Of a stretch of 13,700 nt of DNA, positions 12,685 through 13,700 are shown piece after piece. Location: assembly GCA_964652075.1 (NCBI GenBank), contig CAZYZQ010000061.1, positions 1 through 13,700 of the forward strand, written 5' to 3'. The position numbers were made by a program, and so were the translations under genes. The first letter of the stretch is position 1, and every line of letters starts with the position of its first letter. Source of the stretch: CAZYZQ01 sp964652075 (GTDB taxonomy: Bacteria > Bacillota > Clostridia > Oscillospirales > Oscillospiraceae). The notes below the pieces were generated by a model. That model searched no databases, had not been told where the DNA came from, and saw only the letters and a list, made by a program, of their open reading frames with translations.

Positions 12685-13700
12685 TTATACGGGGTCGGGA
12701 TAGCCGAGGCACTTGCGCATGAGAATGTGGTGTTTGCGCACATACTCGATCTCATTCACCCAGCCTGCAACGTTCATGCGGCGGTTGCCCTCAAACTCAG
12801 AGGAAATATAACCCTTGTAGCCGCCGTCCTTCAGGGCTTTGAGAATGCGCGGGTAGTCCATATCGTCCACCTGGCCGTTCTCGTCGATATCGTAGAACTT
12901 GCCATGGACGTAGACCAGCTTGGGCGCGTAGTCCTGCAAGTCCTTGTAGAGCTTCGCAAAGCTCGGCTTCTTGGATCGCTCATGGCGCGGGAAATTACGG
13001 CCGGCGGGCTGCTTGAGAGACGGCAGCTGGAAGGCCAGCGCCGCGCGGTCCGCGTCGGTGGGGTTGAGCTTCTCAACGCCCGCGGCGCAGGCGGCCTCAT
13101 CAAAGTCGTATCCGCCGAAGTAGGCCTTGCGCTGTTCCTCGCGGACATACTCCAACACCTCCCGGCTCGCGCCGTGGAAAACGCCGTTGATAATATCGGC
13201 AGTGGACATGCAGTAGCTGAAGGTGGAGAAATCCGCCTGCAGGCCGACATAAGGAATGCCGGTCTTTTCAGCCAGTTCAATATACTTCTGCTGGTATTCG
13301 CCGCCGACGCCGTCCGGCGTGTGGACTTCCAGCGACAGCATCACGTCATGCTCGGCCGCCACGGGCAGCAGGCGGGCAATGATGTCATAGTCGGTCAGCT
13401 TGCAGACGAAAGCCTTCGGCCCTGTGTGCTCCTCGTGCAGCACGCGGATGGCCTTGCAGCCCATGCGCTGGGCCAATTTGATGTACATGACGCCGCGTTC
13501 AAACATCTCGTCGTCGGTCAGGGACTTGTCGTGCCACATCAGACGGTCGGAGAAGTGGTCGAGGCAGATCGGCTCGAGCCCGTAGCGCTCCATCATGCCC
13601 GTCCAGCGGTCGACAAACGCATCCGAGACATACGGCCATTCCGGAATCATCGCGTCGGAGAAGACCTCGACGCCCTCCGCGCCCGCGCCCGCCGCCGCCG
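12685..13700 (-). CDS. Xylose-isomerase-like TIM-barrel sugar isomerase/epimerase (N-terminus beyond right edge)
   Basis: The frame stays open from the ATG at 13650 to the right edge, adding residues that end EGVEVFSDA before MIPEW; this is typical of a first barrel strand, so the real start lies outside the window. About 337 residues are visible. Candidate metal ligands in order are E in SLEVHTPDG, D in GLQADFSTF, H in VYVHGKFYD and E in SSEFEGN, the E-D-H-E set of the AP_endonuc_2 / sugar epimerase superfamily. An early RVLHEEHTG segment is also present. The enzyme probably isomerises or epimerises a sugar, sugar acid or inositol derivative in the cytoplasm; the exact substrate cannot be read from the sequence. 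The receptor gene follows after 60 bases on the same strand, so the two are probably one operon in which the receptor imports and this enzyme converts the substrate. Confidence 0.82.
   Translation of the reverse strand, partial: AAAGAGAEGVEVFSDAMIPEWPYVSDAFVDRWTGMMERYGLEPICLDHFSDRLMWHDKSLTDDEMFERGVMYIKLAQRMGCKAIRVLHEEHTGPKAFVCKLTDYDIIARLLPVAAEHDVMLSLEVHTPDGVGGEYQQKYIELAEKTGIPYVGLQADFSTFSYCMSTADIINGVFHGASREVLEYVREEQRKAYFGGYDFDEAACAAGVEKLNPTDADRAALAFQLPSLKQPAGRNFPRHERSKKPSFAKLYKDLQDYAPKLVYVHGKFYDIDENGQVDDMDYPRILKALKDGGYKGYISSEFEGNRRMNVAGWVNEIEYVRKHHILMRKCLGYPDPV

Overview
The window looks like a draft chromosomal contig (possibly a metagenome bin, since it has one 10-N and one 100-N gap) from a high-GC member of the Firmicutes, class Clostridia, most likely near Oscillospirales. 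The reasons are Gram-positive-type FtsH, TilS, DnaB, GdpP and RNase J proteins, strong AGGAGG-type ribosome sites, frequent TTG starts, and a lipoprotein sugar-type solute-binding protein. The placement is inference from gene content. No rRNA, tRNA, CRISPR array or transposase was seen.

Left block (1-6492, minus strand): six co-directional housekeeping genes read right to left as gdpP - rplI - dnaB - tilS - hpt - ftsH. The first three match the gdpP-rplI-dnaC order of Bacillus subtilis, and the last three match its tilS-hprT-ftsH order. Here the two groups are joined end to end with overlaps or very short gaps, and a sigma-A-like promoter precedes gdpP. The block combines c-di-AMP breakdown, ribosome and replication functions, tRNA-Ile lysidine formation, purine salvage and membrane proteolysis. 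The 10-N gap inside dnaB changes the reading frame, so naive translation gives a false DnaB-TilS fusion.

Centre (6493-9000): a roughly 500-bp divergent intergenic region holds the gdpP promoter on the minus strand and, on the plus strand, an extended -10 promoter followed by a long leader rich in possible hairpins upstream of rnjA (RNase J). After rnjA come an intrinsic terminator, a 73-residue acidic helical protein, and a second hairpin terminator shared with the convergent gene beyond it.

Right part (9001-13700, minus strand except one candidate RNA): a membrane-anchored protein with a probable bacterial Ig-like C-terminus (9001-9903) lies directly behind a secreted trypsin-like (S1) pro-protease (9904-11178). 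The protease gene is strikingly AT-rich compared with everything around it and has its own strong promoter, which suggests horizontal acquisition. Between the protease and the next gene there is a possible small plus-strand RNA with an extended -10 promoter and an intrinsic terminator. The window ends with a lipoprotein ABC-transporter substrate-binding protein (interrupted by the 100-N gap) and a xylose-isomerase-like TIM-barrel sugar isomerase/epimerase cut by the right edge. These two probably form one carbohydrate-related operon.

The least explained parts are the structured rnjA leader, the AT-rich protease island with its translationally adjacent partner, and the candidate small RNA. None is proven to be a new system from sequence alone.
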